Origin: Clostridium sp. Marseille-P2415
GTDB lineage: Bacteria; Bacillota; Clostridia; Lachnospirales; Lachnospiraceae
Length of the DNA: 42,291 bases
NCBI RefSeq assembly: GCF_900155545.1
Contig: NZ_LT732525.1
Coordinates: 199,155-241,445 of the forward strand
Reading direction: 5' to 3'
The notes beneath the pieces were generated by a model, which saw only the letters and a list, made by a program, of their open reading frames with translations, did not search any database and was not told the origin of the DNA. A program made the position numbers and the translations under genes. Shown here piece after piece: positions 23,936 through 32,937 of this stretch (position 1 is its first letter; each line of letters starts with the position of its first letter).

Positions 23936-25264
23936 ATGGATTTACTAAATGGAAATGTAAAACAAATTTATTTGAAATATTTAACGGCTTCTTTTGGAAG
24001 CGCTTTAATCACATCCGTCTATGGATTGGTGGATATGGTAATGGTCGGTCAATACCACGGCCCAACCGGCTCTGCAGCCATGGCGGTGATTGCGCCTGTT
24101 TGGAATATTATATATAGCTTTGGTCTTCTTACGGGCATAGGCGGCTCCATTCTTTTTAGTTCAAGCCGGGGGAAAAGCAGTGATTCCGGCAAAGGAAATG
24201 AATATTTCTCAGCGGCGGTTATTCTCACAGCGTTGTTTGCTGCAGTACTGTGGTGTTCCCTCATCTTTTTTGAGGATCAGCTATTGCTTTTATTTGGCGC
24301 CGATGAGACACTTATTCCTTTAGCGAAAAGGTATCTGTTTCCTGTAAAGTTCTGCGTGCCGGTGTTTCTTTTTACCCAACTGCTATCCGCCTTTTTACGA
24401 AATGATTCCAATCCCGGACTCGCAACGAAAGCCGTTATGATCGGAGGTGTTTTCAATATTATCGGAGATTACTTACTTGTATTCACCTTTGATTTAGGAA
24501 TTATCGGCGCGGGTATCGCTACGGTTGGAGGCGCCAGTCTGTCGCTTGCGGTGATGATAACGCATTTTTTCAGCGCCGGAAATACGCTGAAGTTCGTATG
24601 CCCACCCCGTTTGCCTGCAAAGGCAAAACAAATTCTCATGACAGGCTTTTCAACATTCTTCATTGATATCGCCATGGGAATTCTGACCATGCTGTTCAAT
24701 CGGCAGATCATGAGATATTCCGGGGCGAATGCTCTCGCTGTATATGGAATCATTGTAAACATCAGCACATTCGTACAATGCTGCGCTTACGGCATCGGCC
24801 AGGCCGCTCAGCCGATTCTATCCATAAATTTCGGCGCGCAGAAGCTTGATAGAATCCAAAAGCTGATCCGCTACAATTTGATCACTGTGGGAGTTGTAAG
24901 CGGCATCTGGACCTCGCTTACCATGGCGGTTCCCAACTCGTTCGTCTATTTATTTATGACTCCGACTGAGGAGGTTCTTCAAATTGCCCCATTGATCATA
25001 CGCTGCTACTGTCTGTCGTTCCTGCTGCTGCCTTTCAATATATACTCTACATATTATTTTCAATCTGTTATGAAGCCGGGTACCTCATTTGTGATTTCCG
25101 TCGCACGGGGCATGGTCATCAGCGGAACTCTCATCCTTATTCTACCAATATTTTTTGGTGGAAATGCTTTGTGGGCCGCCATGCCGGTGACAGAATTGAT
25201 TGTGGCCGCTTTTGTTATGTATTCCATGAGAAGGATTTTAAAGAGCGAAAAAGCGGTAAAATAA
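23936..25264 (+). CDS. MATE family multidrug efflux transporter
   Basis: A 442-residue membrane protein with about twelve hydrophobic helices in two similar halves. YGLVDMVMVGQYHGPTGSAA in the first half and CCAYGIGQAAQPILSINFGAQ in the second match the MATE family; Clostridia members (MepA/VmrA-like group) use Na+ or H+ gradients to export cationic drugs or metabolites. Start 23936 has GAGGAGG 5 bases upstream; a longer reading from 23882 runs through the leader terminator. Controlled by the attenuator-like leader. Single-gene unit with a downstream terminator. Confidence 0.92.
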   Translation: MDLLNGNVKQIYLKYLTASFGSALITSVYGLVDMVMVGQYHGPTGSAAMAVIAPVWNIIYSFGLLTGIGGSILFSSSRGKSSDSGKGNEYFSAAVILTALFAAVLWCSLIFFEDQLLLLFGADETLIPLAKRYLFPVKFCVPVFLFTQLLSAFLRNDSNPGLATKAVMIGGVFNIIGDYLLVFTFDLGIIGAGIATVGGASLSLAVMITHFFSAGNTLKFVCPPRLPAKAKQILMTGFSTFFIDIAMGILTMLFNRQIMRYSGANALAVYGIIVNISTFVQCCAYGIGQAAQPILSINFGAQKLDRIQKLIRYNLITVGVVSGIWTSLTMAVPNSFVYLFMTPTEEVLQIAPLIIRCYCLSFLLLPFNIYSTYYFQSVMKPGTSFVISVARGMVISGTLILILPIFFGGNALWAAMPVTELIVAAFVMYSMRRILKSEKAVK

Positions 25265-25284
25265 TCTGGGTACTGCAAAGCGAA

Positions 25285-25330
25285 GAGCAGACCGAATCCT
25301 GCAAAAAGATCCGGTCTGCTCATTTTTTCT
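25285..25330 (+). terminator. Terminator after the MATE gene
   Basis: GAGCAGACCG (25285-25294) pairs with CGGTCTGCTC (25312-25321), followed by ATTTTTTCTGCTTTT. Confidence 0.85.
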
Positions 25331-25396
25331 GCTTTTGGCTGCGATAATAACAATATTGAAAAGTATTATATCCTGCATCTTTACGGGTATCTCACC

Positions 25397-26404
25397 TTAT
25401 TCCCCCGCAGGCAATGGACAAACCGATTTCCGCTCTATCAGCTCCCCTTTCAAAATCATCCGTACCGCCGCCTTTCCATTTTCAATCTGCCCGGTCAGGC
25501 ACTCCACACACTGTTGTGCCAGACGGTCAATGGGCGCATTGTAAGTAGTCAGTGACGGCGTCATGTATTGGGTCATGAAAATGTTGTCAAATCCCACTAC
25601 GGATACATCCTGTGGGATCACAAGTCCGCTTTCAATGATGCCACTGTAAATTCCGATTGCCAATATGTCCAGGCTGGCAAAAAAGGCTGTGGGCCTGTCC
25701 TCTCTGGAAAGTACATCCTGGGTACACTTATAAGCTTCCTCTATCGTATTCACATCGTAGATAAAATACTTCTTATAATTTTCAATCCCGTACTCTTCCA
25801 TGGCCTTCTTGCAGCCATTATACCGCTCCCTGAACCTCTGCCGGCTGAAATCACCAAACATCCCGGCAATCTTTCTGTGCCCCATGTCAAGAAGGTATTT
25901 CGTCATCAGGTATCCGCCATATTCATTATCAACAGTAATGCAGCTGATGTCCTCGGTAAAATTCCTGTTCACGAGCACCACCGGCACTTTATTTTCCTTC
26001 TGAAAATGCACTAAATGACGGATATCATCCTCCACGCTCATGCACAGAACTCCATCGATCCCCCTGCTCCCCAACATTTCCATATTGCGTTTTTCACATT
26101 CAATATCCTCATTGTTGTTATACAGGATTATGGAATATCCTTTTTGTGCGGCATACTTCTCAATGCTTTTCATGATCATCGGATAGAAGAGACTGTTGAT
26201 ATCCGGAACCAGAAGCGCTATGGTGTAAGTCTTTCCTTCCCTAAGGGCCTTGGCCATAATGCTGGGCTTATAATTCAGTTCCTCCACCGCCTTCAGTACC
26301 TTTTGACGTGTCTCTTCTTCTACAAATATCCGGTTTGACAAGGTTCTGGATACTGTGCTGGGCGATACCCCGGCTAATTTCGCAACTTCTTTAATTGTAC
26401 TCAT
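25397..26404 (-). CDS. LacI family transcriptional regulator (copy 1)
   Basis: A 335-residue LacI/GalR repressor. The DNA-binding head reads TIKEVAKLAGVSPSTVSRTL with hinge helix YKPSIMAKALREGKT, followed by a periplasmic-binding-protein-like effector domain (IALLVPDINSLFYPMIMKSIE; VVGFDNIFMTQYMTPSLTT). The ATG has AAGGGAG upstream. It lies 119 bases after the TRAP large permease gene on the same strand and has a promoter of its own. The head is very similar to the second LacI gene at 35383-36396 (SPSTVSR then A or T, L, S; IFVEE), so the two may share an operator. Effector presumably the TRAP substrate or a pathway intermediate. Confidence 0.94.
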   Translation of the reverse strand: MSTIKEVAKLAGVSPSTVSRTLSNRIFVEEETRQKVLKAVEELNYKPSIMAKALREGKTYTIALLVPDINSLFYPMIMKSIEKYAAQKGYSIILYNNNEDIECEKRNMEMLGSRGIDGVLCMSVEDDIRHLVHFQKENKVPVVLVNRNFTEDISCITVDNEYGGYLMTKYLLDMGHRKIAGMFGDFSRQRFRERYNGCKKAMEEYGIENYKKYFIYDVNTIEEAYKCTQDVLSREDRPTAFFASLDILAIGIYSGIIESGLVIPQDVSVVGFDNIFMTQYMTPSLTTYNAPIDRLAQQCVECLTGQIENGKAAVRMILKGELIERKSVCPLPAGE

Positions 26405-26434
26405 GATTGTCTCCCTTTTTCTCAGCTATACAAT

Positions 26435-26464
26435 ACTATATAACAGAAGATGCTTCAAAATCAA
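26435..26464 (-). promoter_or_regulatory. Predicted promoter of LacI copy 1
   Basis: Minus strand TTGATT (26459-26464), 18-bp spacer, TATAGT (26435-26440). This would let the regulator be expressed independently of the upstream TRAP operon. Confidence 0.5.
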
Positions 26465-26522
26465 GTATATAGGGATCAAAAATTCGTACAAATCATGAGT
26501 TCTTCCCGGAATCCATATCCGG

Positions 26523-27827
26523 TTAATAACCGGCCAGACCTGGCAGCCACATGGAAACTGCCGGAATAAAGGTGACAAGCATAAGAACCACAAAAATTAC
26601 GGCATAATAGGAGAACAGTGGCTTCATGACGCCTTCCAGTCTGAGCTTAGCCACCTTGACTCCTACAAACAGGATGTTTCCAACCGGAGGTGTGATGGTT
26701 CCGATACACAGATTGTAGGTTATCATGATACCAAACTGCAGAGCACTCATTCCAAAGGACTGGCAGATTGGCAGGAAAATAGGCGTGAAAATCAGTACCG
26801 CAGGCGTAATATCCATAAAGGTTCCGACAAATAGAAGGAACACGTTGATAATTAAAAGTATCACTACCGGGCTTTTGCTGATTCCCAGCAGGGCGGATGA
26901 GATTGCCTCCGGAATTCCTGTAAACGTCATGACCCAGGCCATGATATTGGATGCGCCTACCAGAAAAATGATAATGCCTGTCATTTTTGCACTGTCAATA
27001 AGGATGCCTGTCAGCTCCTTTAAGTTAATAGTCCTGTAGATAAACAGGGACAGAATCAGGCTGTAGGCCACTGCAATGGCAGATCCTTCCGTGGCAGTAA
27101 ACACACCGGCAATGATTCCGCCGATTACGATAACAATCAGCATCAGGCTGGGGATAGCCTGCCAGGTAATCACCATGGCTTCCTTGAAGGTTAGCTTTAC
27201 AGAGCTCTTATACCCGTGTTTTTTTGCATAGAAGAATGCAACAGCCATACACGCAACGCCCCATAGGATACCTGGGATATAACCGCCCATGAACAGCGCA
27301 GCCACCGAGGTGCCGCCGCTGACCAGAGAGTATGTGATCAGTACATTGCTCGGGGGAATGAGCAGCCCCGTAGGCGCCGTGGCAACATTAACTGCTGCGG
27401 CAAAATTATCGTCATATCCCTCTTCTTTTTCAATAGGGCCGATAATGGAACCCATGGCGGAAGCTGCCGCCACACCGGAGCCTGATATAGCGCCGAACAG
27501 CATATTGGCAACCGCATTGGTATGGGCCAGTGAACCCGGCACCCGCCCTGTAAGGACCTTGGCAAAATTAATCAAACGGAGGGCGATACCGCCTTTATTC
27601 ATGATATTTCCGGCCAAAATGAAAAATGGGATGGCTAAAAGTGTGAAAATCGAGATACCGGAAAAAATACGCTGGGTTGCTGTCAGTACGGTGGCCCCGA
27701 AATTCAGGGTGGGCAGGATAGCCAGAATAGATGAAATGCCCAGAGAAACCGCAATCGGGACACCTGCCAGCAGCATGACGATCAGGACGACTGCTATGAT
27801 CAGGCCGGAAAATAATGCTATACTCAT
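26523..27827 (-). CDS. TRAP transporter large permease subunit (DctM-type)
   Basis: A 434-residue membrane protein with about twelve hydrophobic helices, the transport subunit of a tripartite ATP-independent periplasmic transporter. Family features include MLLAGVPIAVSLGISS near the N-terminus, FGAISGSGVAAASAMGSI (GSGVA substrate/Na+ region) and PTGLLIPPSNVLITYS. It imports an organic anion with sodium. The ATG has AAAGGA at 6 bases and follows the small subunit by 12 bases. It forms a set with the receptor and small permease directly upstream. Confidence 0.95.
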   Translation of the reverse strand: MSIALFSGLIIAVVLIVMLLAGVPIAVSLGISSILAILPTLNFGATVLTATQRIFSGISIFTLLAIPFFILAGNIMNKGGIALRLINFAKVLTGRVPGSLAHTNAVANMLFGAISGSGVAAASAMGSIIGPIEKEEGYDDNFAAAVNVATAPTGLLIPPSNVLITYSLVSGGTSVAALFMGGYIPGILWGVACMAVAFFYAKKHGYKSSVKLTFKEAMVITWQAIPSLMLIVIVIGGIIAGVFTATEGSAIAVAYSLILSLFIYRTINLKELTGILIDSAKMTGIIIFLVGASNIMAWVMTFTGIPEAISSALLGISKSPVVILLIINVFLLFVGTFMDITPAVLIFTPIFLPICQSFGMSALQFGIMITYNLCIGTITPPVGNILFVGVKVAKLRLEGVMKPLFSYYAVIFVVLMLVTFIPAVSMWLPGLAGY

Positions 27828-27839
27828 ATGGATTCCTTT

Positions 27840-28316
27840 CTACTGTGCTTTTAACTGTCCGCACAGATTTGCTATATTGATGATGCTGTAGACCGCTGTC
27901 AGTACTCCGCTGACAGGCATGATGCTGTACACATAACCCATAGGTATTCCCAGGGATGCTGTCACCTGGGTCATGGTGAGCTTTGTTATGGATATGCCTC
28001 CGTAAATCAGCACCAATACGGTAAATACGAGTATGATGCACTCTGTCGCCACTGCCAGCAGGATTCCCTTTTTCTCTGTGAGCTTATCAGCAAAGTATGC
28101 AAGGCGCATATGGTCCCGCTCTCCAAAGACCAGGGTTGCAGCAAACATGGACATCCATGCAAAGCTGTAGGTCAAAAGTTCCTCTGAAAACGAACTGGGA
28201 TTGTTGAACACATATCTGGTAACCACCTGGTACACAGCAATAACCGTCATAAAGCTGAACATGACTGCACATACGGCACTCAATATTTGATCCATGGTCT
28301 TTTTTAACTTACTCAT
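27840..28316 (-). CDS. TRAP transporter small permease subunit (DctQ-type)
   Basis: A 158-residue protein with four hydrophobic helices, matching the DctQ family (TYSFAWMSMFAATLVFGERDHMRL). It links the extracellular receptor to the large permease. Start 28316 has AAAGGAGG 8 bases upstream and overlaps the receptor gene by 8 bases; a longer frame to 28373 has no site. Part of the P-Q-M order on the minus strand. Confidence 0.93.
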   Translation of the reverse strand: MSKLKKTMDQILSAVCAVMFSFMTVIAVYQVVTRYVFNNPSSFSEELLTYSFAWMSMFAATLVFGERDHMRLAYFADKLTEKKGILLAVATECIILVFTVLVLIYGGISITKLTMTQVTASLGIPMGYVYSIMPVSGVLTAVYSIINIANLCGQLKAQ

Positions 28317-29343
28317 TCCGGCTGCCTCCTTTCCCGTCCAGGGCCGCATTCTGAATGGACTGGATGGAATCATAGATGGGTACTAATCTCGGGTTATTCT
28401 TCAGCACTTCCTCATGGAGAGGCAGCACCTTCTGCCTGAACGGCTCCATATCTGTCTCAATGAACTCCACGCCCATTTCCTCCGCCTGTTTTTTCACATC
28501 CTCGATCTGGCCGTTCCATGCCTGGACCTCCGCCTGAGTGCTGATTTTAGCCGCCTCGTCAAAGACCGCCCTCTCCTCAGGCGTCAGGCTCTCCAGGAAT
28601 TTTAAGTTTGCCACCAGCAGATCCGGCACGATCTGATGCTGGTTATACGTATAGTACTTTGCAACCTCCCCGTGTTTCATGGTGGTAAGTGCCATCTCGC
28701 TGTTCTCGGCACCGTCAATTACTCCTTGTTGAATGGCTGTATATACCTCGCCGTAGCTCATAGGCACGGCAGCGGCTCCCATCATGTCCATCATTCTCAC
28801 GTTGGTGGGACTGGACTGTACCCTGATTTTCATTCCCTTTAAATCATCCGGTGTGCGGATCGGTTTTGTTGCATAAATGTTCCTCACTCCGGCTGTATAC
28901 CACGCTACTGCCCGAAAACCGGATTCATCCGTTGATTCGTAGATGCTGTTCATAAAATCGTCATCCTCTATTACAGCATTGAATCCTTCCAGCCCTTTAA
29001 ACAGATAGGGGAGACTGAATATCTGGTATATATTGTTAAATGTTTCCAGGTTACTGGTGCTGCTCACCACATATTCAATAGCCCCTGTTTGCACCAGTTC
29101 AATGGCCTTTTGGGAAGAACCCAAAAGCTCATTCGGGAAAATCTGTACTTCGTATTTATCCCCCAGATTCTTTTCCACATAATCCTTAAATGCCAGTAAT
29201 CCAATATTATCGGGATGAGTTATCGGCTGACTGTTGGATATCCTGATGATGCGCTTTCCGTTATCCACAGTTCCACATCCTGTCAGACTTACCATCATGA
29301 TTAAACTCAGAATAAGTGCTGCCACTGTTTTTGCTGCTCTCAT
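28309..29343 (-). CDS. TRAP transporter substrate-binding lipoprotein (DctP-type)
   Basis: A 344-residue receptor. Signal peptide with lipobox LTGC at ~19-22 makes it a lipoprotein, suited to a Gram-positive envelope. The body has the DctP pattern: the start RISNSQPITHPDNIGL, the central VPMSYGEVYTAIQQGVIDGAEN and the arginine in MKIRVQSSPTNVRMM that normally clamps the carboxylate of the ligand (DctP R-x-Q/R region). The ligand is thus probably a carboxylic acid, consistent with the adjacent CoA-transferase. Which acid cannot be told. Confidence 0.94.
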   Translation of the reverse strand: MRAAKTVAALILSLIMMVSLTGCGTVDNGKRIIRISNSQPITHPDNIGLLAFKDYVEKNLGDKYEVQIFPNELLGSSQKAIELVQTGAIEYVVSSTSNLETFNNIYQIFSLPYLFKGLEGFNAVIEDDDFMNSIYESTDESGFRAVAWYTAGVRNIYATKPIRTPDDLKGMKIRVQSSPTNVRMMDMMGAAAVPMSYGEVYTAIQQGVIDGAENSEMALTTMKHGEVAKYYTYNQHQIVPDLLVANLKFLESLTPEERAVFDEAAKISTQAEVQAWNGQIEDVKKQAEEMGVEFIETDMEPFRQKVLPLHEEVLKNNPRLVPIYDSIQSIQNAALDGKGGSRNE

Positions 29344-29369
29344 AAGATTTCCTCTCCTTAATGTTATAA

Positions 29370-30137
29370 TCAGAGCTTCTTAATATGAAACCCGCCGTCA
29401 ATATCAATATAATTGCCTGTACTGTAGATGAATTTCTCACTGCAGAATGCGCTGACCGCATCGGCAATGTCCTGTGGCGTACCCCACCTGGCAATGGGGA
29501 ATACCCCCTGGTCAATTAAGTCGCTGTACTTCTTGTGAACCACCTTTGTCATATCCGTATCAATTACGCCCGGACGGATCTCATATACCTGTATGGCGTT
29601 TGCTGCCAGACGGTCCGCATACAAGGTGGTAAGCATGGCCACGCCTGCCTTTGAAACGCAGTATTCTCCCCTGTTGATGGAGGATACAGTGACGGAGCTG
29701 GAACTGATATTTACAATCACGCCGCGGCGGCGGCTCTTAACCTCCTGCTTAAGCATCTGCTTTGCCACCAGCTGGGTCATAAACATGGTACCTTTTGTGT
29801 TGGTTCCTACCACATAGTCAAAGCTTTCCTCCGTCATCTCCAGAAGGTCCTGCCTCACCTTAGGAGCAACCCCTGCATTGTTCACCAGTACATCGATATC
29901 TCCATACCTTTCCACTGCCTGTCTAAGGAATTCTTCCCTGTCTCCTCTGTCGGTGGTGCTTCCCTGCACATACAGGTAATCTATGCCCAGGCAGCCCAGC
30001 TCATCCAGATTTTCCTTATAATCCTCAGGGCTGTTCACATCCAGGATAGCCACGTTATAACCGTCAAGTCCCAGCTGGCGGACAATGCCAAATCCAATCC
30101 CCCTGCTTCCTCCTGTTACAATTGCTGTCTTTTTCAT
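29370..30137 (-). CDS. Short-chain dehydrogenase/reductase
   Basis: A 255-residue classical SDR. Cofactor loop TGGSRGIG, NNAG at ~87-90, catalytic serine in the NISSSSVTVSS strand and YxxxK in EYCVSKAG are present, with the C-terminal GGFHIKKL end. Family members oxidise hydroxy-acyl-CoA or alcohols, or reduce ketones, with NAD(P). In this operon it follows an enoyl-CoA hydratase, so oxidation of the 3-hydroxyacyl product or reduction of a keto group is the simplest proposal. The ATG has AGGAGG 9 bases upstream and lies 13 bases after the cupin gene. Confidence 0.92.
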   Translation of the reverse strand: MKKTAIVTGGSRGIGFGIVRQLGLDGYNVAILDVNSPEDYKENLDELGCLGIDYLYVQGSTTDRGDREEFLRQAVERYGDIDVLVNNAGVAPKVRQDLLEMTEESFDYVVGTNTKGTMFMTQLVAKQMLKQEVKSRRRGVIVNISSSSVTVSSINRGEYCVSKAGVAMLTTLYADRLAANAIQVYEIRPGVIDTDMTKVVHKKYSDLIDQGVFPIARWGTPQDIADAVSAFCSEKFIYSTGNYIDIDGGFHIKKL

Positions 30138-30150
30138 TTCTGTCTTCCTC

Positions 30151-30531
30151 CTACTTCAGTTCCCCAGAGCTTTCCTGGGCCCAGTGCTCTGCTACCATTT
30201 TAGGTGCATAAACAAACATCATGTGCATTTCCCCGGCTCCGGTGTTCACAAGTCCGTGGGATTTGCCGCTTTCAATGTAAATGGTATCTCCTTCCTTCAC
30301 CTCCTCGGTTTCGTTGTCCACAGTCATCTCCCCCCGGCCTTTCAGGATGGTATATGTCTCCACCGTCACGTGGTCATGAATGGGAACCGAGCCGCCCTGG
30401 TAAATCACTACATATCCCTGGCAGAAATAATCACCGTTGATTGCCCCGTTTTCCCCGATCATTACCCTTGTCCTTCTCCCTGCCGGAAATTCCGTTCCCT
30501 CGATATCTTCGAATATGTTTACCTTTTTCAT
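30151..30531 (-). CDS. Cupin domain protein
   Basis: A 126-residue single cupin. Metal-ligand motif PIHDHVTVETYTILKG (H-x-H ... E) and the second motif histidine in GKSHGLVNTGAGEM are visible. Small cupins of this kind act as isomerases, decarboxylases or dioxygenase-like binding proteins on small acids and sugars. Start 30531 (MKKVNIF) follows the enoyl-CoA hydratase stop by 4 bases; an extension to 30570 would overlap that gene. Its catalytic role in the pathway is unknown. Confidence 0.85.
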   Translation of the reverse strand: MKKVNIFEDIEGTEFPAGRRTRVMIGENGAINGDYFCQGYVVIYQGGSVPIHDHVTVETYTILKGRGEMTVDNETEEVKEGDTIYIESGKSHGLVNTGAGEMHMMFVYAPKMVAEHWAQESSGELK

Positions 30532-30535
30532 CCTT

Positions 30536-31318
30536 TTACCTTCCTTCATACTTTGGCGGGCGCTTTTCAAGAAATGCCGTAAGCCCTTCTATAGCATCGT
30601 GGGTAGTATATATAAATCCCAGGGCCAGGGCATCCCTCTGCGCAATGTCCGCAGGCTGTTTGTTGGCAGCGTCATATACGAGGCGCTTGTCAATCTTCAT
30701 GGTCACAGGCGCTTTAGAAGCCAGTTCCCTTGCCAGCTCCTCCGCTTTTTCCCTCATCACCGCCACATCTTCATATACCTCTGCCACAAGGCCGTAGTCC
30801 AGCGCCTCCTGAGCCGTAATCATCCTGCCCCTTAAAAGCATGTTCTTGGCTCTGCTCTCACCAATCAGCCTTGGCAGGCGCAGTGTACCGCCCCAGCCTG
30901 GTATCATGCCGATATTAATCTCCGGCAGTCCGAATTTAGCATTGGCGGAACAGATACGGATATCACAGCACATGGCAATCTCCAGCCCGCCGCCCAGGCA
31001 GTATCCGTTAACAGCGGCCACAACGGGGATATCCATGGTCTCAATTTTGGAAAACAGCTTATGGCCTATCTCGATGGAATATCTGGATTCCTCCGGTGAC
31101 ATCTTCACCAGCCTGGCGATATCAGCTCCTGCTACAAAGGACTTCTCCCCTCCCCCCGTGATAATCAAACAGTGAATGCTCTTGTCTGCACGAACCTGGT
31201 CTGCCAGTGTATCCATGTATTCCACAATGGGCACACTGAGGGCATTCCTTGTCTGTGGTATATCCACCGTTAAGATTGCGTAACCTTCTTTTTTCTCTAA
31301 TCTGATTCCTTCTATCAT
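30536..31318 (-). CDS. Enoyl-CoA hydratase/isomerase (crotonase family)
   Basis: A 260-residue crotonase. The oxyanion-hole glycine segment NGYCLGGGLEIAMCCDIRI and the GGEKSFVAGADIARL loop are intact. Both glutamates of true hydratases appear, E113 in GGGLE and E133 in LPEIN. This supports water addition to an enoyl-CoA rather than only isomerisation. The ATG at 31318 lies 9 bases after GGAGG. It begins 14 bases before the CoA-transferase stop in the previous gene's wake, so the genes are tightly coupled. Confidence 0.92.
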   Translation of the reverse strand: MIEGIRLEKKEGYAILTVDIPQTRNALSVPIVEYMDTLADQVRADKSIHCLIITGGGEKSFVAGADIARLVKMSPEESRYSIEIGHKLFSKIETMDIPVVAAVNGYCLGGGLEIAMCCDIRICSANAKFGLPEINIGMIPGWGGTLRLPRLIGESRAKNMLLRGRMITAQEALDYGLVAEVYEDVAVMREKAEELARELASKAPVTMKIDKRLVYDAANKQPADIAQRDALALGFIYTTHDAIEGLTAFLEKRPPKYEGR

Positions 31319-31331
31319 CACATTCGTCCTC

Positions 31332-32876
31332 CTATTCTGATAATCCCATACGCTCCGGGCGGAAAATTCTCTCATCCATAAGGCTTGGCTGCTCCGGCAT
31401 CAGGGGAACAAAATCCATCTGGTCCAGGATATCCTTCTGAAGGTCTGCCCCTGGTGCAATTTCCTTAAGCACGAGCCCTTCCCCGGTCATCTCAAATACG
31501 GCCCTCTCCGTCACATAGAGCACACTCTGATTTGTCTCACGGGCATAATCTCCGCTGAATGTAATGTGTTCCACGTCCTTTAAAAATTTCTTGTGGCGTC
31601 CTTCCTTAAGGATATTAAGCTTTCCGTCCCGGATCTCCGTCTTCAGTCCCCCAGCAGTAAATGTCCCACAGAACACACACTTCTTGGCTGTCTGGGAAAT
31701 GTCAATAAAGCCGCCGCATCCCGCTATGGTGGGACCGAATTTACTCACATTCACATTTCCGCGGCTGTCTGCCTGGGCCAGTCCAAGACAGGTCAGGTCC
31801 AGTCCGCCTCCGCTGTAAAAATCGAACTGGGAAGGGCCGTCAATCATGGCTTCGGAATTGTAAGCCACTCCGAAGATGGCTCCCCCGGCAGGCACACCGC
31901 CGATGATTCCCTGCTCGATGGTCATCTTTATATAGCCGGAGATTCCCTCCTCTGCAGCCACCCTTGCCACGCCGTCCGGCATGCCGAAACCAAGGTTAAT
32001 CACGCTCCCCCCGGCCAGTTCCATTGCGGCTCTTCTGGCCACCACCTTTCTCTGGTCCAGAACCATAGGATCCATGCTTTCCACAGGCATCTTCACATCG
32101 CCTGTAAGGGCAGGATTGAATTCGCCCTCTATGGTCTGCTGCTGGCCCGGATTTACGACAACGGCATCCACCAGGATACCCGGTATCCTCACATCCTTAG
32201 GGTTTAAGGTCCCTGCCTTGGCCGCAAACTTAACCTGACAAATCACGATGCCGCCACAGTTGTGTACAGCTTGTGCGATGGCCATGGATTCCAGATAGGC
32301 GGGCTCGTAAGCCAGGGAAATATTCCCCTCTTCATCACCGATGCTTCCCCGAATCAGGGCAACCGTCACCGGATATGTCTTGTAGCGGAGCCACTCCTGT
32401 CCATCCATCTGAATCAGTTCCACCAGGTCCTCCCTGGTCACATCGTTTAACTTTCCCCCTGAAATACGAGGGTCCACGAATGTCTTCAATCCTGTCTGAG
32501 TGACCACGCCCACACGCTTTGCAGCGATCTCACGGTACTGCAGGGTTATGATTCCCTGGGGAAGGTTATAGGCCTCAATCTGATTCTCATTGGCCATCTG
32601 CTGCATCTTGGGCGACCAGCCCCAATGTCCGCCTACCACCCGTTTGACCATTCCCTCATGGACAAAGCGGCTGATGCCTCCCTGATCCTTGTCACCGATC
32701 CCAGCTGAATGGGTCAATGTCAAATCCCGCGGCTTTTTCTCATTAAGAAACCGCCTTTCCAGGGCTTCAAACAACGCATTCGGTTCCATGATACCTCCTC
32801 CATTGCCTGACACAGCCACGCTGTCACCGTCCTTAATCAGCTTCACCGCTTCCTCTGCCGACATAAATTTACTCAT
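31332..32876 (-). CDS. Acyl-CoA:acetate CoA-transferase, fused alpha-beta type
   Basis: A 514-residue family I CoA-transferase in which alpha and beta halves are joined, as in YdiF and propionate CoA-transferase (Pct). The N-terminal GDSVAVSGNGGGIMEP, the DQGGISRF region and the catalytic glutamate in MTIEQGIIGGVPAGG (E321) are visible. It activates an incoming carboxylate by swapping CoA from acetyl-CoA or another acyl-CoA. Position: second gene of the operon, after the flavoprotein (61-base gap). This gene, with TRAP and crotonase, defines the pathway as CoA-dependent acid catabolism. Confidence 0.94.
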   Translation of the reverse strand: MSKFMSAEEAVKLIKDGDSVAVSGNGGGIMEPNALFEALERRFLNEKKPRDLTLTHSAGIGDKDQGGISRFVHEGMVKRVVGGHWGWSPKMQQMANENQIEAYNLPQGIITLQYREIAAKRVGVVTQTGLKTFVDPRISGGKLNDVTREDLVELIQMDGQEWLRYKTYPVTVALIRGSIGDEEGNISLAYEPAYLESMAIAQAVHNCGGIVICQVKFAAKAGTLNPKDVRIPGILVDAVVVNPGQQQTIEGEFNPALTGDVKMPVESMDPMVLDQRKVVARRAAMELAGGSVINLGFGMPDGVARVAAEEGISGYIKMTIEQGIIGGVPAGGAIFGVAYNSEAMIDGPSQFDFYSGGGLDLTCLGLAQADSRGNVNVSKFGPTIAGCGGFIDISQTAKKCVFCGTFTAGGLKTEIRDGKLNILKEGRHKKFLKDVEHITFSGDYARETNQSVLYVTERAVFEMTGEGLVLKEIAPGADLQKDILDQMDFVPLMPEQPSLMDERIFRPERMGLSE

Positions 32877-32937
32877 ATTCCTCTCACCTTCCTATATGTT
32901 ATTTTTTCTTTCAGGTCTGCCTTCCATGAAATCGTTG

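Noticed and set aside
27289-27891. 200-codon open frame on the plus strand
   Set aside because: Antisense shadow of the TRAP large permease; composition mirrors its hydrophobic codons.
31593-32207. 204-codon open frame on the plus strand
   Set aside because: Antisense to the CoA-transferase gene, no start signals.
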